64,000 nt of DNA from Pelotomaculum terephthalicicum JT (GCF_022410535.1 NZ_JAKNBL010000012.1:19541-83540); one strand, 5' to 3'; counted from the stretch's first letter, positions 36,273 to 46,243 are shown. The notes: generated by a model from the sequence alone, not told the origin. Numbers and translations are program-made.

Positions 36273-37007
36273 TCAATTAGTGCCCAGTCCCTTCACAACC
36301 TCGTGATCAAGGATTCTTTTTCGCTCTTTCCAGTCCGGCATATGCACCGTCAAGAATTCATAGAAAGCTTGATCATGCTTGGGATAAAGAAAGTGGGCCA
36401 GTTCATGCAAAACGACATAATCAACACAGGGCGGCGGGGCCTTGTATAAATAATAATTCAGATTGATTTTGCCGTACCTTCTGGAGCAGCTGCCCCAAAT
36501 AGTCTTCATTCTTCTGACCGAAAGTGCAGGCTTGTTAACACCATGTTTGGCGACAATGGGATAAAACCTGTCAATAACCGCTAAAAAATAAGTTTTGCTC
36601 TGTTTTCGCCACCAGCGCCCGAATTGATTTTGCAAAGCTTGCTTGTCCCCGGCTGCGGGGGAAAGAATATAAACATAATCTTCCTTTTGTTCAATTTTGT
36701 AGCTATTCGCTTCATTGACCATGATTCTGACTTGCCTGCCCAAAACGCGGGTGGTTGCTCCGCTGCGTATTTCTGTTTCAATATCATCTGCTTCAGTGTC
36801 TCTGAAATAATTCAATGACTTTTCAATCCACGCCGTTTTGCTTCTGAGAAAATCATTGATATACTTATCCGGTACTCCATGTGGCGCCGACAGCTTCACA
36901 ACACCATTCGGAAACACTTTCAGCCGGATTCTTTTTACGCTTTTGCGCTCAACAATTACCTCAATATCGCCCCATGGTTTAGTCAAGGATAATTTCTTGG
37001 AAGTCAT
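36273..37007 (-). CDS. YgjP-type (DUF45/M48-like) metallopeptidase of the RM island
   Basis: A 244-residue protein with a C-terminal zinc site VLHELAHFLYPKHDQAFY (HELAH plus downstream H), preceded by WGSCSRRYGKINLNYYL, the signature of the YgjP/WLM family. These are commonly encoded with hsdR, where their role is not established. It lies 3 bp after hsdR and is the last gene of the island. Confidence 0.88.
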   Translation of the reverse strand: MTSKKLSLTKPWGDIEVIVERKSVKRIRLKVFPNGVVKLSAPHGVPDKYINDFLRSKTAWIEKSLNYFRDTEADDIETEIRSGATTRVLGRQVRIMVNEANSYKIEQKEDYVYILSPAAGDKQALQNQFGRWWRKQSKTYFLAVIDRFYPIVAKHGVNKPALSVRRMKTIWGSCSRRYGKINLNYYLYKAPPPCVDYVVLHELAHFLYPKHDQAFYEFLTVHMPDWKERKRILDHEVVKGLGTN

Positions 37008-37010
37008 AAT

Positions 37011-40000
37011 CTAATACCTTCTCACCGCCGTTGTCATAAGTCCTTCCAGGATAAGATCAATCTTCTCGACAGGCAGTTCGATCCCGTGTTCTTCGAGAAA
37101 ATCCCAGATTAGATCATCAAGCGCCTGCGTCATATCTTTCTGCACCGCTACGTTAAAGCGCCAGTCAACCTTGGCCCGGTTGGCTATCGACTTTTTCACC
37201 TCAACAGCCAGGCGCCCCATCGCTTCATCTGTTTCCGGCGAAACATCCTTTATCGCCGCGGCGATGATATTTTGAATCGAGCCGTAAAAAGCTTTCGCGT
37301 CACTGTCATTGTCTATGCAGGCCGGATAGTGGTGGCTGGTATAACCTCTTCTGAAATCATCCGCGATTTTCTCCATTTTACAGAGATAAGAATGATCATT
37401 TCGCGACGCCCGGTATTCTTCCAGGGTTTCTTTGAGCTGCTCGGAAAACTTCTTGTGCAGCAGCGGGTCGTCATAACGGCAGGTCTCCAGCTCTCTGTCC
37501 ATGCGCGTGCGAATGGCGTCACCTTTGGCGGCCTTGCTGTCCAGTTTTTCAAGCTGCTCCTTCATCCCCTCGGAATCATGAATGGAAACAGGCTCAACAA
37601 TAATTTGACCTGGCTCCGCCAGCACAAAGTTGTTCAGCAGGCTGCGGATGCCGTCTTCATACCTGCTGAAATCCACTTTTTCGTTGTAGCGGAGCAAAAT
37701 TGCCCCGCGCAGCTTTTGAAAATGAAGCAAATCCCGCTTATATTTTTGCATCCGGCCGCAGCCAACCGCGTCATACAAAGCATAGCTGCCCGTGGCCAGG
37801 TCCAGTAAGCGGGAAAATAATGAAAGCCGCTCGTAAAAAAGCTTTCTGAGATCGCCATCCGCCAATGCGCTTTGCCAGCCCTCGGAACGGTTCCGGTCAA
37901 AGTCCTGCTCATCAAAGATAGCCCACAATTCCCGATGGGCGTTTTCCAGTTTGACCTTCTGATCACCGGCCCCTAAAATAGCATTTTCTATATCGGCCTG
38001 CTCGTATCCATCCATGCCCGATTTTTCGTCTGAATACATATCCATGGCGGTATTCAGCCTGCCGAAAATACCCCAGTAATCCACGATGAGTCCGAAATCT
38101 TTGCCTGGACACACGCGGTTGACCCGGGCAATGGCCTGCAGCAGCGAATGCTCCCGCATGGGTTTGTCCACGTAAAGCACGGCGGCCACCGGCGCGTCAA
38201 AGCCGGTCAGGAGCATGTCTTTAACGATCAGCATATCCACCTCTTCGGCACTGATGAAGCTGCTTTTGGCCCAGTCCGCATATTCCTCGTGGTTGTTGCC
38301 GAAGAGCGGCTCCACCTCTTCTTTGAAAAAGTCTTTTATTTTCTTTCTGCTTTCGCCGGTCAGCTCCTCACCCTCACTTATATTTTCGGGCGATATCACC
38401 ACCGCTGTTTTCACCCCGCCAAGCTTCCTGATAGAGTAATGCAGGTCAATGGCGGCCGGACGGGACGAAGCCGCGACCATGGCCTTCAATCTCTTCGGCT
38501 TGGCGTAGCTGATGAAGTGCTCGTGAATATCAAAGGCCACCATGTCGATCCGCTGCCTGGTCTGCGCCAGGGGCAAAAAGCGGCTCCACCTGCGCTTCAT
38601 ATCTTCCTGCCGCTCCCGGCTCAGCGGCGCGATGATGTATTTGAGATAATCGTCTATCCTTGCGCCGGACACGTCCTGGGGAATAATCCTGCCCTCGTAG
38701 ACCAGGGGAACGATGACGCCGTCTTCCACCGCCCGGTCAATCGGGTAACTGTCGATAAGCGGCCCGAATTTTTTATAGGTGTTGAATTTGTCTTTCTTAA
38801 GCAGCGGCGTGCCGGTAAATCCCAGCTTGATCGCGTTGGGCAGCACGTCAATCATCATGTTGTGCAGCTGGCCGTACTGGCTGCGGTGGCTCTCGTCAAC
38901 CAACAGGAATATATTGTCGTCTTTAATTTTAATTCTCCTTTTGGCCGCAGTGTCAAATTTATGCACCAGGGTGGTAATGATCGTCACACCCCTGTCATTC
39001 AGCAGGTCGATCAAGCCTTTGCCTGTTTTCGCCCGGACCGGGTTAAGCTGGGTTTTGGCAAAATTATCTCTAAGCTGCTTGTCCAGATTGATCCGGTCAT
39101 TAACCAGCACAAAACGGGGGTTTATTATCTCCGGGTCGGACAGGATTTTTTTAACCAGCATCACCATGGTCAAAGACTTGCCGCTGCCCTGCGTATGCCA
39201 GATCACCCCGTTTCTGATATTCCTGCCGTCTTCACCTTTGATTCGCTTCATAGCCGCGAGAATGCCGAAAAACTGCTGGTAGCGGGCTATTTTCTTCACA
39301 TTTTGGTCGTACAGGGTAAAATAGCGAATCAATTCCAGCAGCCTCTCCCGGGAGAGCAGGGAAACTATGGCTCTGTCCTGTTCGTTAACCAGTCCGTCGG
39401 GGCTGACATTCCGGCATTTTTCCTGCTGCCACTGGTAGTCTCTCTCCCGCCAGACGCTAAAATACTCGGCAGGCGTGCCGCAGGTGCCGTATTTGACAAT
39501 ATTGGGGTGCATGGCCATGACGATTTGAGAGAATTTGAACAAATGGGGAATGTAGCCGGGCTGCCAGTTGCGCACGTTTTGCGCGACGCCCCGCTCCACG
39601 TCCACACCGGATTTCTTGCACTCGATCACCACCAGGGGAATGCCGTTGACGAGCAGCACGATATCAGGCCGCGCATATTTGCCGTCCGGCCGTTCCACCG
39701 AAAATTCGTCGGTCACCTGCCAGATATTGTTTTCCGGCTGCTCCCAGTCGATAAACTTCAAGTCAAAGGACTGGCGGCCGCCGTCGAACAACTCCTCCTC
39801 ATAGCTGTTGCCGGAGACAAGCAGGTCGTAGATCGTCTTGCTCGCGGACATCAGGCCGGCAACAAGCGGCGCGTCGATATCCCTGATTGCTTTGCCGAGC
39901 GACCGGCCGGAAAAAGGCGTCCGTTTGCCCCGGTACACAAAAGACTGCCGGTGCAGAAACTCGCGCAAAACATCGGGGAACAGCACGTTGGAAAGACGCC

Positions 40001-40115
40001 CCCGCAAGATTTCCGCCTGGGAACGCGGTATGTACTGATAGCCTAATCTTTCTAAAATTTTTATCGCCCGGTTCTGACTCTCCGGGCGTTCATCGAATAT
40101 GGTATGGTCGGGCAT
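37011..40115 (-). CDS. hsdR: Type I restriction enzyme, R subunit
   Basis: A 1034-residue motor-nuclease. The N-terminal PD-(D/E)xK nuclease is PDIVLLVNGIPLVVIECKKSG (about 150-170). Two RecA-like helicase lobes follow: Walker A TQGSGKSLTMV (about 310), DESH box LLVDESHRSQYG, motif GFTGTPLL, and motif VI-type QAIARVNRVCPG. Length is normal for the family. It should cut unmodified DNA after translocation when joined to HsdM and HsdS. It starts at an ATG that overlaps the hsdS stop. Confidence 0.95.
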   Translation of the reverse strand: MPDHTIFDERPESQNRAIKILERLGYQYIPRSQAEILRGRLSNVLFPDVLREFLHRQSFVYRGKRTPFSGRSLGKAIRDIDAPLVAGLMSASKTIYDLLVSGNSYEEELFDGGRQSFDLKFIDWEQPENNIWQVTDEFSVERPDGKYARPDIVLLVNGIPLVVIECKKSGVDVERGVAQNVRNWQPGYIPHLFKFSQIVMAMHPNIVKYGTCGTPAEYFSVWRERDYQWQQEKCRNVSPDGLVNEQDRAIVSLLSRERLLELIRYFTLYDQNVKKIARYQQFFGILAAMKRIKGEDGRNIRNGVIWHTQGSGKSLTMVMLVKKILSDPEIINPRFVLVNDRINLDKQLRDNFAKTQLNPVRAKTGKGLIDLLNDRGVTIITTLVHKFDTAAKRRIKIKDDNIFLLVDESHRSQYGQLHNMMIDVLPNAIKLGFTGTPLLKKDKFNTYKKFGPLIDSYPIDRAVEDGVIVPLVYEGRIIPQDVSGARIDDYLKYIIAPLSRERQEDMKRRWSRFLPLAQTRQRIDMVAFDIHEHFISYAKPKRLKAMVAASSRPAAIDLHYSIRKLGGVKTAVVISPENISEGEELTGESRKKIKDFFKEEVEPLFGNNHEEYADWAKSSFISAEEVDMLIVKDMLLTGFDAPVAAVLYVDKPMREHSLLQAIARVNRVCPGKDFGLIVDYWGIFGRLNTAMDMYSDEKSGMDGYEQADIENAILGAGDQKVKLENAHRELWAIFDEQDFDRNRSEGWQSALADGDLRKLFYERLSLFSRLLDLATGSYALYDAVGCGRMQKYKRDLLHFQKLRGAILLRYNEKVDFSRYEDGIRSLLNNFVLAEPGQIIVEPVSIHDSEGMKEQLEKLDSKAAKGDAIRTRMDRELETCRYDDPLLHKKFSEQLKETLEEYRASRNDHSYLCKMEKIADDFRRGYTSHHYPACIDNDSDAKAFYGSIQNIIAAAIKDVSPETDEAMGRLAVEVKKSIANRAKVDWRFNVAVQKDMTQALDDLIWDFLEEHGIELPVEKIDLILEGLMTTAVRRY

Positions 40116-41410
40116 TAAGAAGAAACCTCCTGCGTATTGACTCTGATAATACCTGTCAGCAATAACTGCATTAAAGTTTTTTTCTGCTTTTTCAATTCCT
40201 CCAACTGCTTTTCGTGCAGGTCAATTTCCTGGTCTGCAGTGGATAGGACTTCGGCAATGGCGGTTTGTTCCGGGAGTGGCGGGAGTAGAAAAGATATCTT
40301 TTTAATGCTGTTTTTATTAATACCATACACAGAAGTACCATTGGCTAACACTGTAAATTGTTTTTTTACGTCAAAAGTACTAAAGCAATATCGTTTAAAA
40401 TCATCAGCGATCGATTCACTTACTGGACGGGCAATTATTGTGTGCAGCCCCGCTATGAACGGAATGTTATTTTTCTTTTTCACTACAATATATTTACCCA
40501 TTCCTTCATAATCCTCAGATGTGTCCACAAACACAATATCTCCATTATTTAATAGGCAATCGGTATTTAAGTCACTAATCGCAGTTAATAACTTGGGGAG
40601 TTGGGAATACTCTTCTTCGACATTAATATAATTCTTGGTTGATTTATGAATATCACCATAATGCAAATAGCAAATACCTTTATCTGTTTGCAATTCATTT
40701 CTTGAAAAAGAAAGCCCGCCTTCAAATCTAAATAAATCCCCCAGCCGTACCTCTTTCCATTCGTCAGTGAAACCTGGAAGGCGCTTTTTACCTGACAGCA
40801 GGTTTTGCATCAGCCATTTTTTCTGCCGTTTTTTTTCTCCGATAAGCTTTTCTTTTAATTCAATGGCTTTGTCCCACGTTGAGAGGATTTTTACTATTCT
40901 TTGTTGCTCTTCAATATTTGACGGTATACAGACAGAGGTTTTATTAAAGTCATCCCGCCCGAGTGTCCTGTTTCTCCCCGCTCCGCCCGGCGAGGCCAAT
41001 TCAAGAAGGCGCCTGCCAAACGGCGTCAAAAAAACATACCATAAATAATTTAAATCCGCATTTCCTTTCGACCGCCACATCGGGAACCGGTGCGAGGCAA
41101 TCATTCCTTCTTCCCGGAGGGTTGTGATTGCGACAGCCTGCTCCCACGCAAAAACAATATTAATAATCAAGCAGTTCGCCTCAACCCAAAAAACGGACTT
41201 GTTCCCCAGGTCGCTTCCTTTAACCGGCTCTTTATAAAAAAGCCCCTTACCGTGAGAACGGATGCCTATTTCCCGGTATTCACGATCAGGAATGACTTCC
41301 ACCGGTCTTCCGATTTTACTGAGCAAATTACCTAATTCAACAACTTTCCAGTCGCCCGGGTAGCTTTTGTAAGGTCCTTTGGCTACAGAGTATTCACTTT
41401 CTTTCTGCAT
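40115..41410 (-). CDS. hsdS: Type I restriction enzyme, S (specificity) subunit
   Basis: A 431-residue protein with two target-recognition domains, each followed by a conserved helix: PSNIEEQQRIVKILSTWDKAIE after the first (about 165-200), and PLPEQTAIAEVLSTADQEID after the second (about 380-410). It sets the bipartite recognition sequence. The second TRD is more AT-rich than the first, consistent with TRD exchange. It lies downstream of hsdM, separated by the dinD stub. Confidence 0.92.
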   Translation of the reverse strand: MQKESEYSVAKGPYKSYPGDWKVVELGNLLSKIGRPVEVIPDREYREIGIRSHGKGLFYKEPVKGSDLGNKSVFWVEANCLIINIVFAWEQAVAITTLREEGMIASHRFPMWRSKGNADLNYLWYVFLTPFGRRLLELASPGGAGRNRTLGRDDFNKTSVCIPSNIEEQQRIVKILSTWDKAIELKEKLIGEKKRQKKWLMQNLLSGKKRLPGFTDEWKEVRLGDLFRFEGGLSFSRNELQTDKGICYLHYGDIHKSTKNYINVEEEYSQLPKLLTAISDLNTDCLLNNGDIVFVDTSEDYEGMGKYIVVKKKNNIPFIAGLHTIIARPVSESIADDFKRYCFSTFDVKKQFTVLANGTSVYGINKNSIKKISFLLPPLPEQTAIAEVLSTADQEIDLHEKQLEELKKQKKTLMQLLLTGIIRVNTQEVSS

Positions 41411-41527
41411 TATTGTCTCCTATGATCGAAGCCCGCGGGATGTCTTAAAAACGATGCCCGCGTCGATATTCACTTAAACAATAATGCCCTTTAACCCGGC
41501 TGTCAAGGACTCTGTGGCAAATGAATC

Positions 41528-41626
41528 TTACATATTAGACGCTTTCACCTGGAGCGGGCAGGTCTTCGGGCATGGTGCGTTAATATCCTCAAAGGTTTTA
41601 TCGCTATATTTTTGTATCTTACTCAT
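41528..41626 (-). pseudogene. Truncated dinD-like gene between hsdM and hsdS
   Basis: A 32-codon ORF starting with an ATG that overlaps the hsdM stop (ATGA). It begins MSKIQKYSDKTFEDI, the usual opening of DinD/antirepressor-like proteins often found in type I RM operons, then diverges into a cysteine/proline-rich tail. The normal gene is about 280 codons, so most was deleted. The rest of the gap (41411-41527) shows no gene. Confidence 0.55.
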
Positions 41627-43206
41627 AATCCCAACTCCTTCAGACACTTGGCCATCCGCGCCTCGACTTCGGCAAGCTCTTTCTGAATGCCGGCTATATT
41701 GTTTTTCACCTCTTCAATATCCACCAACGCTTCCTCTTCAAAGGTATCGACATAGCGCGGGATATTCAGGTTGTATTCGTTGGCCCTGATTTCGTCAACG
41801 CCGGCCAAGCGGGCAAATTTTTTCATATCCACCCTGTTTTTGTAGGCGTTTACAATATCCTCAATATGTTTTGTTTCGAGTTTGTTCTGGTTCTTGTCCT
41901 TTCTGTAGCGGAGTTTTCCGTTTTCATCCTTGCCGGAGGCGTCAATAAAAAGCACGTCGTCACGATTGCGGTTTTTCTTGAAAACCAAAATACAGGCCGG
42001 AATGCTTGTCCCGTAGAACAAATTCGCAGGCAGGCCGATGACCGCGTCCAGCAGGTTCCTTTCGATCACAGCCTGCCTGATCCTGCCCTCCGACGCGCCC
42101 CTGAACAAAACACCGTGCGGAGCGACGGCGGCAATCCTGCCGCCGCTCTTGAGGCTGGCGATCATATGCAGCAAAAACGCCCAGTCGCCCTTGCTGGCGG
42201 GAGGCACCCCCCAGTCAAAGCGGTGGTACCGGTCAAGCGAGGCTTCCATTTTGAACTCTTTGCCTCTGCCGGTCACCTCGCCGCCGGTGTTAAAACCAGC
42301 CGCCCATTTATCCTGGGAAAAGGGCATGTTGGCCACGATGACGTCGAACTGCATGAGATTGCCTTCCGGGTCCAGGTGCAGGGGGTTGGCCAGGGTATCG
42401 CCCCAGAGGATCCTGGCGTCCAGGATCTGATGGAGAAACATGTTCATTTTGGCCATCGACCAGGAGGAACCGTTCATTTCCTGCCCGTATAACGAAAGGC
42501 TTTTGATTAAGCCGTTTTCCTTTTCCTTGGCTGTTTTTCCGGTTTTTATGAGCAGGGAACCGGAACCGCAGGTGGGGTCGTAGATGGTGTCGCTTATTTT
42601 GGGGTCGACGATGCGCGCCATCAGCTCCGACACTTCGGAGGGCGTAAAGAAAGAACCGGCTTTTTTGCCGGCTTGGCTGGCAAACTCGCCGATCATGTAT
42701 TCGAACGCTTCGCCTATTGTGTCGGAGACTACCTTGCCTTCCTCCGGCCTGATGGAAGAAGGGCTTAAGTCAAGGGACTCGAAATCTTCCAGCAACTCCC
42801 GCAAGCGGGTGTTTCTTTGCCTTTGATTGCCCAGCATGGCTTCACTGTTAAAGTCAATGTTCCTGAATATTCCCGTGAACAGGGCAGGATTGTCGTCTTC
42901 TATGCCGCGCAAAGCCGTATTGATAAGCTCCCCCAGATTATCTTTATATCTTTTGCCATAAAGCCAGGAAAAGCTTTGTTCTTCCCTGATGACAAAGGGA
43001 AGCCTGCTTATCGCTCTTTCCAGCCGCACCGGATTCTCGTATTTTTTTGTTAATTCCGCGACGTTTTCCAGGTAGGTGTCGCTCAGGTACTTAACAAAAA
43101 GCATCGGCAGGATGTAATCTTTATAGTTGGCCGCGTCGATAGCTCCCCTGAATGTATTCGCACCTCGCCAAAGCGCGGCCTCAATGTCTTTTCTGGAAGT
43201 CGCCAT
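41623..43206 (-). CDS. hsdM: Type I restriction enzyme, M (methyltransferase) subunit
   Basis: A 527-residue N6-adenine methyltransferase. The N-terminal helical HsdM domain is followed by the SAM-binding motif YDPTCGSGSLLI (about 210-222) and the catalytic motif IV VIVANMPFSQDKW, where NPPF is replaced by NMPF. It protects host DNA with HsdS and is needed for restriction. The start ATG at 43206 lies within the end of the half-S gene. Confidence 0.94.
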   Translation of the reverse strand: MATSRKDIEAALWRGANTFRGAIDAANYKDYILPMLFVKYLSDTYLENVAELTKKYENPVRLERAISRLPFVIREEQSFSWLYGKRYKDNLGELINTALRGIEDDNPALFTGIFRNIDFNSEAMLGNQRQRNTRLRELLEDFESLDLSPSSIRPEEGKVVSDTIGEAFEYMIGEFASQAGKKAGSFFTPSEVSELMARIVDPKISDTIYDPTCGSGSLLIKTGKTAKEKENGLIKSLSLYGQEMNGSSWSMAKMNMFLHQILDARILWGDTLANPLHLDPEGNLMQFDVIVANMPFSQDKWAAGFNTGGEVTGRGKEFKMEASLDRYHRFDWGVPPASKGDWAFLLHMIASLKSGGRIAAVAPHGVLFRGASEGRIRQAVIERNLLDAVIGLPANLFYGTSIPACILVFKKNRNRDDVLFIDASGKDENGKLRYRKDKNQNKLETKHIEDIVNAYKNRVDMKKFARLAGVDEIRANEYNLNIPRYVDTFEEEALVDIEEVKNNIAGIQKELAEVEARMAKCLKELGL

Positions 43207-43921
43207 TATTATTCCTCCCTGGTATTTGCGTGACGCCTTTTATTACTGCCGCCATCAGCCTTTGATCCGCCGCGATTAAATCACCCAGCAGCCGTTTTCT
43301 TTTCTTGTGCAGCAGCCACATCCGGCCGATGGTTATTTGTCTTTCATATGTTACGGCGGGAATATCCAATGCCGCCAAAGCCTTTACGGATATGGAATTA
43401 ATCGCGGCCACCGAACCGACAATATTGCCGTTCAGCAGGGCGATACCCTGATTTTCCAGCAGGCAGGCAATATAGGCGGGAAAATAGTTTTTCTGCAAGC
43501 GAATAATAATCAGGTTGCTTGAAAAGGTCGTATTCGGCACATCTTTCAGCACCAGCGTCGCCACATCCGGATTCAGCCGCTTCAGGATAATATCGTTTTT
43601 CCGGACAAAATAGCTCTTACTAATGGGAGTTTTTCTTTTTATTTCCGATGCGCTATGTATATCGTTAAAAACTCCCAAATGCTTCGGCTGAATAAAATTA
43701 TATGTGATAAAACTTGCCTTGTATAGAAGCTCGTGTTGCCTGGCATCGGGCACACCATTGAATATGCCGGCGATTTCCCCCAGTTTTACGTTTTTTACAG
43801 CCGTCGCTTCCCACCCCCTTATCAGCGAACACCCGGCGGAATATGGTTTGCCACAGCCCTGCCGGCTAATATTCACCCTGGTAAGAGCACTTCCAAACAG
43901 GCCAGTTGTCACCTTTGCCAC
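43181..43921 (-). CDS. Half-size type I S-subunit-like protein (single TRD)
   Basis: The open frame gives up to 246 residues, but the first ~40 shadow the end of the HNH gene; the recognisable part starts near VKNVKLGEIAGIFNGV. One target-recognition domain and one long helix (TYERQITIGRMWLLHKKRKRLL) can be seen, half of a normal HsdS. The start codon is uncertain: GTG codons at 43921 and 43873 are in frame, and AGGGGG near 43815 lacks a good start after it. It overlaps hsdM by 26 bp. It may dimerise or be an alternate specificity half. Confidence 0.6.
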   Translation of the reverse strand: MAKVTTGLFGSALTRVNISRQGCGKPYSAGCSLIRGWEATAVKNVKLGEIAGIFNGVPDARQHELLYKASFITYNFIQPKHLGVFNDIHSASEIKRKTPISKSYFVRKNDIILKRLNPDVATLVLKDVPNTTFSSNLIIIRLQKNYFPAYIACLLENQGIALLNGNIVGSVAAINSISVKALAALDIPAVTYERQITIGRMWLLHKKRKRLLGDLIAADQRLMAAVIKGVTQIPGRNNNGDFQKRH

Positions 43922-44183
43922 GGTTGTTAAGCCAATGCAGCGGCTGGAGATTGCTTAGATCATCCGTTCCGCCTTTGGCCACCGGCTTTTCATGGTCGAT
44001 TTCCCAACCGAAGTCGGAGTCGATATTGCCATATTCGGAAAATCTAATCCATGCGCCGCAACGGTCTCTCCTGTACTCGCCCTCGTTGTACCCCGCAACG
44101 ATGGTAGCCTTGTTCCATACGGCCAATATCGTCCGCGGTTCGAAAGATTCATTCACAAGCTTGCGGTTTTGTCGGTCTGCCAC
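43866..44183 (-). CDS. HNH endonuclease-like protein
   Basis: A 105-residue protein. The HNH core reads WEIDHEKPVAKGGTDDLSNLQPLHWLNN, with the catalytic H in IDHEKP and the N and H in the following helix; a CGAWI upstream provides only part of a zinc knuckle. The start at GTG 44183 is chosen for the AAAGGAG just before it. It is the first gene of the RM island and may add a second nuclease to it. Confidence 0.75.
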   Translation of the reverse strand: MADRQNRKLVNESFEPRTILAVWNKATIVAGYNEGEYRRDRCGAWIRFSEYGNIDSDFGWEIDHEKPVAKGGTDDLSNLQPLHWLNNRGKGDNWPVWKCSYQGEY

Positions 44184-44266
44184 GGTCTCTCCTTTCCGAG
44201 ACAAAGTGCTTCATCAGCAAGGCCATAAAACTACCTGTAATGACATGGACGCGCTGATTTCGGCGG

Positions 44267-44303
44267 CAGGCCCGGAAGCATCAATTCCGGGGCCTGTCTT
44301 TTT
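44267..44303 (+). terminator. Orphan Rho-independent terminator
   Basis: A GC-rich stem (CAGGCC-CGGAA with TTCCGGGGCCTG, one bulge) is followed by TCTTTTT on the plus strand. Confidence 0.6.
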
Positions 44304-44510
44304 ATCTCTACATTTTATACATTATCGCTCATGGGACAGGTTTGATACCATTAATTACATTATAACAAAATAATTGCCAAAGTCAACATTTTTATTTTTG
44401 TTAATCGCCAACATATCAAGATAACGTTATTTTTAGCGCAGCACATATGAATATTTACCGTTTTAGCCTGTTTGTCTCTTAACATAATGCCTATAAAAAA
44501 TTCCTCTTTA

Positions 44511-44540
44511 AAATAAAAAAATAGGCTGGAATGCCTATTT
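44511..44540 (-). terminator. Rho-independent terminator for the MFS gene
   Basis: On the minus strand AAATAGGC (44533-44540) pairs perfectly with GCCTATTT (44519-44526) and is followed by TTTTATTTT. It lies about 200 bp past the MFS stop. Confidence 0.7.
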
Positions 44541-44736
44541 CCCCATCCGCTTAAAGGTTTTAAAGGTTACCTGTCTGCCGGCTTTATAACTAGTCGAAAA
44601 CGATTGCTACGAGGTCGTAAGGGATTATATGCTGCTCTATCAGCCAAGCTTATCTGGCAACCCTTTTCCTGTGAAAAAACCGCCCTAACTAAGTATAGTG
44701 ACAGTTATCTCATTGTTAAGGAACTCCTTTGGAGCA

Positions 44737-45969
44737 TTATTCCTTGTCAGCAGTCCTATACCGTCTCTGGGCAGCGCTTATATTAAATACCGGAACAATA
44801 AGCAGCATGCCCACAAAAAACAACGCCCCGGATATTTCGTACATGCCGACAAGAGAAAACCGGGTTTTCAGCCATCCGGCCAGACTTATCATAATTACCA
44901 TGGCGCCCATGAACATCGGATTCAGCACCCCGTTCACCCGTCCCACAAATTTTTCTTCCGTCGCATTTAGAATTAACGTGTTTATTCCAGTGTGGATGCA
45001 AGGATAAAACAATCCGCTCAAGAATTGGAAACCCAGCGTTATAACCAGGCTGGTGGACAGCCCCACTCCCGCTACTGATATGGCGCTAACCAGAAGCCCC
45101 GTCGCGAGCAGTTTCTGCGCCGCAACTTTTTTTGAAAAACTGATGATGGCGCCGCCTCCCAGCAACATAGCCACACCATTAACCATCATCAGCCATTGCA
45201 AATTTTCTTTTGGCAAACCCAGCCGCTCAATCACAACAAAAATCCCAAGGGGTTGGATAATCCCGATCCCAAAGCCGGCGGCTATAAACACCCCGCCAAG
45301 CGCCGTCAACACTTTATTATGCCACACGTAGCGAAAACCGTCGGCCAGCTCCCTGGTGAAATCGTTTTCCGGCCTGTCATAATCTTTTTTATCAGGCGGT
45401 AAAAAAGTAAGCGCACCGGCCGACAGCAAAAAAGCCACCCCCATCACGCTGATTGCGGTATGAATGCCGAATCTCTGGTAAACAAAAGTGCCCAATAGAG
45501 GTCCCACGATCAAAAAAATAGCCATTAATGTTTGGAACATGGCCATCCCTACCTGGATTTGCTCCGCCGGCACGTGAACTTTAAACAATTTCATAGCTGA
45601 AGGCTGAGAAAACTGCGACAGAATGGCAGAAATGAAGGTAACCAGAAAAACTGCCTCCCATGTTCCAAAAATAATTGTCAACAGCACGATAAACACTGAA
45701 AGCGCGCTTAACAAGTCGCACAGCACCATAGTTCTTTTGGGGCGCCAACGGTCCGCGTATGTCCCGCCAATAAAGGAGAATAAAAATATGGGGGCAAATT
45801 CGGCGACAGAGATGAGCGAAACCGCGAAAGGGTTATTATCAGTACGCTCCATCACATACAACAGGATGGCAAAGTTACGCACCCAGATGCCAATTTGCAG
45901 CAAAATGCCCGAGAGCAAGATGGCACGAATAAATCGATTGCGGAAAAGACCGGCGGTTCCTTGCGTCAA
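44737..45969 (-). CDS. MFS transporter (MFS_3/EntS-like)
   Basis: About 410 residues with 12 membrane helices. The family pattern is clear: GIWVRNFAILLYVMERT, motif-A-like GGTYADRWRPKRTMVLCD, and SQPSAMKLFKVHVP. Members export siderophores, macrolides or other small molecules. A start at TTG 45969 is preferred: AAGGGGG lies 11 nt upstream, while the longer frame to 46050 has only AGG touching its ATG. Monocistronic. Confidence 0.85.
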   Translation of the reverse strand: MTQGTAGLFRNRFIRAILLSGILLQIGIWVRNFAILLYVMERTDNNPFAVSLISVAEFAPIFLFSFIGGTYADRWRPKRTMVLCDLLSALSVFIVLLTIIFGTWEAVFLVTFISAILSQFSQPSAMKLFKVHVPAEQIQVGMAMFQTLMAIFLIVGPLLGTFVYQRFGIHTAISVMGVAFLLSAGALTFLPPDKKDYDRPENDFTRELADGFRYVWHNKVLTALGGVFIAAGFGIGIIQPLGIFVVIERLGLPKENLQWLMMVNGVAMLLGGGAIISFSKKVAAQKLLATGLLVSAISVAGVGLSTSLVITLGFQFLSGLFYPCIHTGINTLILNATEEKFVGRVNGVLNPMFMGAMVIMISLAGWLKTRFSLVGMYEISGALFFVGMLLIVPVFNISAAQRRYRTADKE

Positions 45970-46243
45970 TGTTAAAATATCCCCCTTCTCTGAACTCAGG
46001 CATACTATGGCCTCCTCCAATTGCCACAATTGCCATTTCCTGTCTTTCATCCTTTTTATCGAGTTAATTTACTATGTCGAGAGAGCGCAATCTCAAGTTT
46101 TATCGGTTAATAAGGGAGCATCTGCGAAAAAATCCCCTCCCGAGGAATTGCTGTCATCTTTTTTCATACCGCTTTTCAATTAGCCGACAACTCGTAAATT
46201 TGAATTTACTGTCGGGAAAACCCTATTTCAAAGGCAAGCAGGA

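Larger units (their letters stand above)
44184..44736. other. 553-bp gap holding two terminators
   Basis: Contains a plus-strand terminator-like hairpin (44267-44303) with no plus-strand gene ahead of it, and a minus-strand terminator (44511-44540). The rest is AT-rich (44350-44520) with no ORF I would support. The orphan terminator suggests a lost plus-strand gene. Confidence 0.5.

Noticed and set aside
38148..40046. 632-codon plus-strand ORF
   Set aside because: It is antisense to hsdR in a G+C-rich stretch; low-quality composition (H, Q rich) and no family features.
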